64,000 nt of DNA, taken from NCBI GenBank assembly GCA_031761405.1, contig JASEVX010000003.1, positions 17,942,489-18,006,488 of the forward strand. The letters are read 5' to 3'. Within the stretch, counting starts at the first letter, position 1, and each line of letters starts with the position of its first letter. The notes under the pieces were generated by a model. The model ran no database searches. It was given only the letters and a program-made list of their open reading frames with translations, and was not told the DNA's origin. Positions 61,307-64,000 of this stretch are shown here, one piece after another. The position numbers and the translations under genes were made by a program. The stretch comes from Serripes groenlandicus. Taxonomy: Eukaryota > Mollusca > Bivalvia > Cardiida > Cardiidae.

Positions 61307-61560
61307 ACTGCCTCTGTGTTGTAGTGGTAGAGGGTCCGCCTCGTTGCAGGAGGTCACAGGTTTGATTGCCAGCCGAGTCTTTAAAGATGGTAGTAATGGC
61401 TGCCTTCCTGGGCGCTCAGGGTTGCCGGGTTAGCATTTCGACTGACTGACTATAGTCCGGATAAATGGACCAGTAGAACTGGTAAATTGCCCAGGAAACG
61501 TTGTGATATAACTGAAACATTGTTGAAAGCGCTGTAAAACACCAAACAATCAATCAATCA
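61307..61560 (+). mobile_element. tRNA-derived SINE family 1, full length
   Basis: A-box-like GTAGTGGTAGAGGG, B-box-like CACAGGTTTGATTGCC, GTCTTTAAAGATGGTAGTAA, AAATGGACCAGTAGAACTGG, tail CACCAAACAATCAATCAATC. 254 bp, with a single 70-bp unit. Confidence 0.85.
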
Positions 61561-61689
61561 GTAATTATTGGATATTAATCCGATTTGAGCCTAGATTCAG
61601 TTGAAAAATAGTTCTCACACCAAAAAGTAACTTATAACCCTATTTACAACACTCTGCCACATTGAATAGCCTAAGTTGAACATTTCCCA

Positions 61690-61888
61690 TGTTGAGAAGC
61701 ATTTACTGCAGACAACATATGAAAACATTGTGAAAACAGGAAAATAGCTGATGATGAGCAATTTCTCCTTCTGCCACAATGTTTTCAATGCTCAAACTTT
61801 TATTTATAGAGATTTAACATAATTTTGCCTGAATATTTTCAAAATCACATCTGCTGCAGATGTGTTGTATGTGGGAAAGTGATAATGG
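61690..61888 (+). mobile_element. degenerate TTAA MITE
   Basis: TTTACTGCAGACAACATATG, hairpin ATGATGAGCAATTTCTCC, right end TATGTGGGAAAGTGATAA. Confidence 0.6.
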
Positions 61889-62311
61889 ATATCAAAAGGT
61901 GGCAAGGTGACCAAAGTTTAAAACAATTAAGTCATATAAATCATGTAATAATGTTGTAACATCATGTAAACATCTTAGGAATTGTGATGAAGATGCTTTA
62001 AATCAGTAAGCTTGTATTAGTCCCAATTATTCCCATCATAATTTCTTGTTAACATGACATATGACATGTCACGGTCAAGTTTTATTTTGACTAATTAATG
62101 TTTTTAATGATATGTGGTATTTTACAATGATCTGTTCTGAAAGTATTCTCAGTAATAACTGTTAATATCTTGAAAACTATTATTATAATTATGTTATTAA
62201 GATAAAATATCATGGGAAAATTAGAAAATTCTCATTTTGAGCAGTGCCTCATTTTCCCATGGTGTTCTCAAGATAAGTGGTAAAATGTTGTCCTTATCAA
62301 GGAAAGTGTTA
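61889..62311. other. intron sequence with a faint MITE core
   Basis: 62190-62310 has AAATATCATGGGAAAATTAG, CTCATTTTGAGCAG, GGAAAGTGTTAA; otherwise unrecognised. Confidence 0.4.
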
Positions 62312-62315
62312 ATGC

Positions 62316-62512
62316 TAAACCATCCCTTTCTCACCGACAATTTTTGAAAACATTATGACAAAAGGAGAATTTGCACATTATGAGCAACAGTGAATTTTAA
62401 TTTCGCCACAATATTTTCAACGTAAGATCATTATAAAATTAATTTCATGTAGGGAGTTTCCATACCTAAAAGTTGTTTTCTGCTGTAGATTTGTCAATGT
62501 GGGAAAGGGGTA
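62316..62512 (+). mobile_element. degenerate TTAA MITE
   Basis: AAACCATCCCTTTCTCACCG, GACAAAAGGAGAATTTGCAC, right end TGTGGGAAAGGGGTAA. Confidence 0.6.
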
Positions 62513-62764
62513 ATAATAGTGATACATTTGACAGAGCCATGTCTAGGTCAAAACATTTAACATTACCTTATTAATTCACAAACTATCCTTTGTCACAACA
62601 AAACAATACAAATTACTTCATTATATATTTGTCATTCAAAAAGACAGTAAAGATGACAGTAATGTAGGTCTTTCTCCATGCGCTAGGGATTGCTAAGAAA
62701 GCATTTATGTCTGGTGCGTTGGCTTAATGCTGTCCTACATATAACAATCTGCAGAAGATGACTT

Positions 62765-62998
62765 GAATACTCTTCTCCACCAGAACTCTAATGGACCGAT
62801 TTTCAAATAATTTGGTAGAATTGAACCTTCTAATAGATCCTTCAAACAATGTCAACAACAATTTTTTCCTCCTAAAGCATAATGCTTATTTTCAAAAAAA
62901 ATGTTAGAAAATATCCTTTTTTCTTGTATGGCAATAGTGATTTAATTTTTGCCTAATTCAGTGGAGTGATACACGTCCACTTGGGCCTCTTATTAAAA
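62765..62998 (+). mobile_element. H2-like Helentron fragment
   Basis: CTCTTCTCCACCAGAACTCT, GACCGATTTTCAAATAATTT, and tail GTGGAGTGATACACGTCCAC, TTGGGCCTCTTATT; a diverged piece of an H2-type element next to a MITE remnant (AACAATCTGCAGAAGATGAC). Confidence 0.5.
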
Positions 62999-63315
62999 AA
63001 AATTATATTAGGAAAAAATTGTAGCGAAAGTTTCAGTGTTTCCATTCACGTATAATTTTTGTGTCGCCGTCCGTTGCAAGGTAAAACTTAGACATATCAC
63101 TTCTCTTCTGTCTGTCAGTAATCATGCATATGTTTCAGTTATAGTAAATGTGAAATGTTCTCCATTTTCCACTGATGAGATGTCAGAATAAATATATATC
63201 AGGTAAATATAATCAGGATAAAGGCTATAAGATTCTCTATTCAATAACACTATTGTGTGGCAGCTTAGGTTGTTCTGCATAATTGGCTTGAATCCTTACT
63301 GAACACTTTCCTATA
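62999..63315. other. intron sequence, no feature recognised
   Basis: GTGTCGCCGTCCGTTGCAAG near 63060 resembles a Helentron-like leader, but nothing around it confirms this. Confidence 0.4.
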
Positions 63316-63317
63316 TC

Positions 63318-63540
63318 CCTTTCCCTCATACGACAATTCTGCAGCAGACGACTTTGAACGTATTTTGTCAAAACATAGAAAACTTCCATAATAGAATTGA
63401 TAACCTGTATGACAAAAAGTGGAAAACAATGTGGCAAAAGGAGAAATTGCACGTTTTGTGCAATTTCTTCTTTTGTCACTATGTTTTCAAAAAGCGTTCT
63501 GCTGCAGAGGTGTCAGAAAGCGTCTATATGAGGGAAAGGG
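63318..63540 (-). mobile_element. TTAA MITE, nearly full length
   Basis: ATCCCTTTCCCTCATACGAC to TATGAGGGAAAGGGATAT; TTAA mutated at both ends. Hairpin tip CACGTTTTGTG. Confidence 0.88.
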
Positions 63541-63706
63541 ATATATATACAGCAAATATGCAGCAGATGACTTTAAAAACATCTAAGCTAGAATATGGAA
63601 TCTCTCAGTAAATAAAAGTATAAATATTGAATACAGTTGAAAACATTGTGGCAAAAGTCATCTGCTGCAGAGGCTTCAGAAAGTGTCAGTATGTGTGAAA
63701 GGTTTA
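63541..63706 (-). mobile_element. TTAA MITE, internally deleted
   Basis: ATATATACAGCAAATATGCA, GCAGATGACTTTAAAAAC, joined to GTCATCTGCTGCAGAGGC, ends GTGTGAAAGGTTTAA. Confidence 0.7.
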
Positions 63707-63924
63707 AAAAACTTCAAATTGATATCTATCTTTTAAAGCTTGCCAGGTTTCAATTATGTATCAAAACTCTTAGCAAAACTATTTAACTAAAAAACTGCAG
63801 AAAAGAATAATTATCCCAGTTTAATATCTGAAAAATGCCTTTCCCACAATTTTTTCAAAAGATGTCTCGTTTAAAGGCATCTAAAGTTGTCTGTATCAAA
63901 GTATAGGAACATATGATATTACAG

Positions 63925-64000
63925 GTGAAAGGTATACAAGATCTCCCGTGGATGAACATTATAAAGTTGAAGCCATAGGAAAACCTACCTTTACCAGTTT
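63925..64000 (+). CDS. SMTN-like: smoothelin-like protein, start of fourth coding exon (cut by window)
   Basis: After GATATTACAG, 76 bases are open in the phase required by the preceding exon (one base carried over): the junction codon GGT then GERYTRSPVDEHYKVEAIGK, PTFTS. No stop to the window edge. The pyrimidine tract of the acceptor is weak and the peptide is not itself diagnostic; the support is the exact phase match and the change in composition. The calponin-homology domain typical of the family would be encoded further downstream. Confidence 0.55.

Larger units (their letters stand above)
54715..63924 (+). other. intron 3 of the smoothelin-like gene
   Basis: GTAAGT donor to GATATTACAG acceptor. 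9.2 kb holding MITEs, a foldback, two Helentron-like elements, a SINE and a tRNA-like sequence. Confidence 0.6.

Noticed and set aside
869..63611. Many 60-100-codon open frames encoding similar peptides (FLLLPQCFPLFVIGYPFNY-like, FKKPSAAEASESVYMRERV-like)
   Set aside because: They are translations of the MITE arms and hairpin in various frames. The similarity comes from the repeat; there are no consistent starts, stops or splice sites.

Overview
The window looks like a eukaryotic, most probably bivalve mollusc, genome segment: AT-rich, with spliced coding exons flanked by GT/AG, and packed with repeat families of the kind common in bivalve assemblies. The species is not determinable from the sequence. 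A 200-base run of N (12841-13040) is an assembly gap.

Host genes. (1) A GC-richer terminal exon of an unrecognised gene lies at 1188-1403 (+), followed by AATAAA signals. (2) A smoothelin-like gene runs on + through most of the window. It has a 15-codon first coding exon (9901-9945), a 40.7-kb intron, a 2,448-bp exon (50653-53100), a 1.5-kb intron, a 76-bp exon (54639-54714), a 9.2-kb intron, and the start of a further exon (63925 to the window edge). All four exons join in frame. The two junctions after codon 15 and after 53100 each complete a smoothelin-type helical motif. The calponin-homology part expected for the family must lie beyond the window.

Mobile DNA. Intron 1 holds a DIRS1-type tyrosine-recombinase retrotransposon (about 41170-47684). 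It has gag, overlapping RT-RNase H and tyrosine recombinase reading frames, inverted terminal repeats, and an internal complementary region matching both outer ends. Gag and RT each carry a frame break; the recombinase frame is intact.

The whole window is saturated with one TTAA-flanked, piggyBac-like MITE family (ends CCCTTTCCC...GGGAAAGGG, about 190-300 bp, more than 50 complete, degenerate or interrupted copies) with a central hairpin.

A second layer comprises at least seven families of non-autonomous Helitron2/Helentron-like elements. They share a 5' foldback head, a core of 143-168-bp tandem units, a subterminal inverted copy of the 5' end, and (in several) a 3' hairpin and a CTTG/CTAG terminus in a T-run. 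Several sit inside the T-run of MITE copies. Two tRNA-derived SINE families, several other TIR elements, and 31-, 49- and 70-bp tandem repeats complete the picture.

Nesting order can be read directly: Helentron-like into MITE, SINE into MITE (with a 14-bp duplication), MITE into SINE, TIR element into MITE. The window is therefore a good record of transposon layering inside one very long intron.
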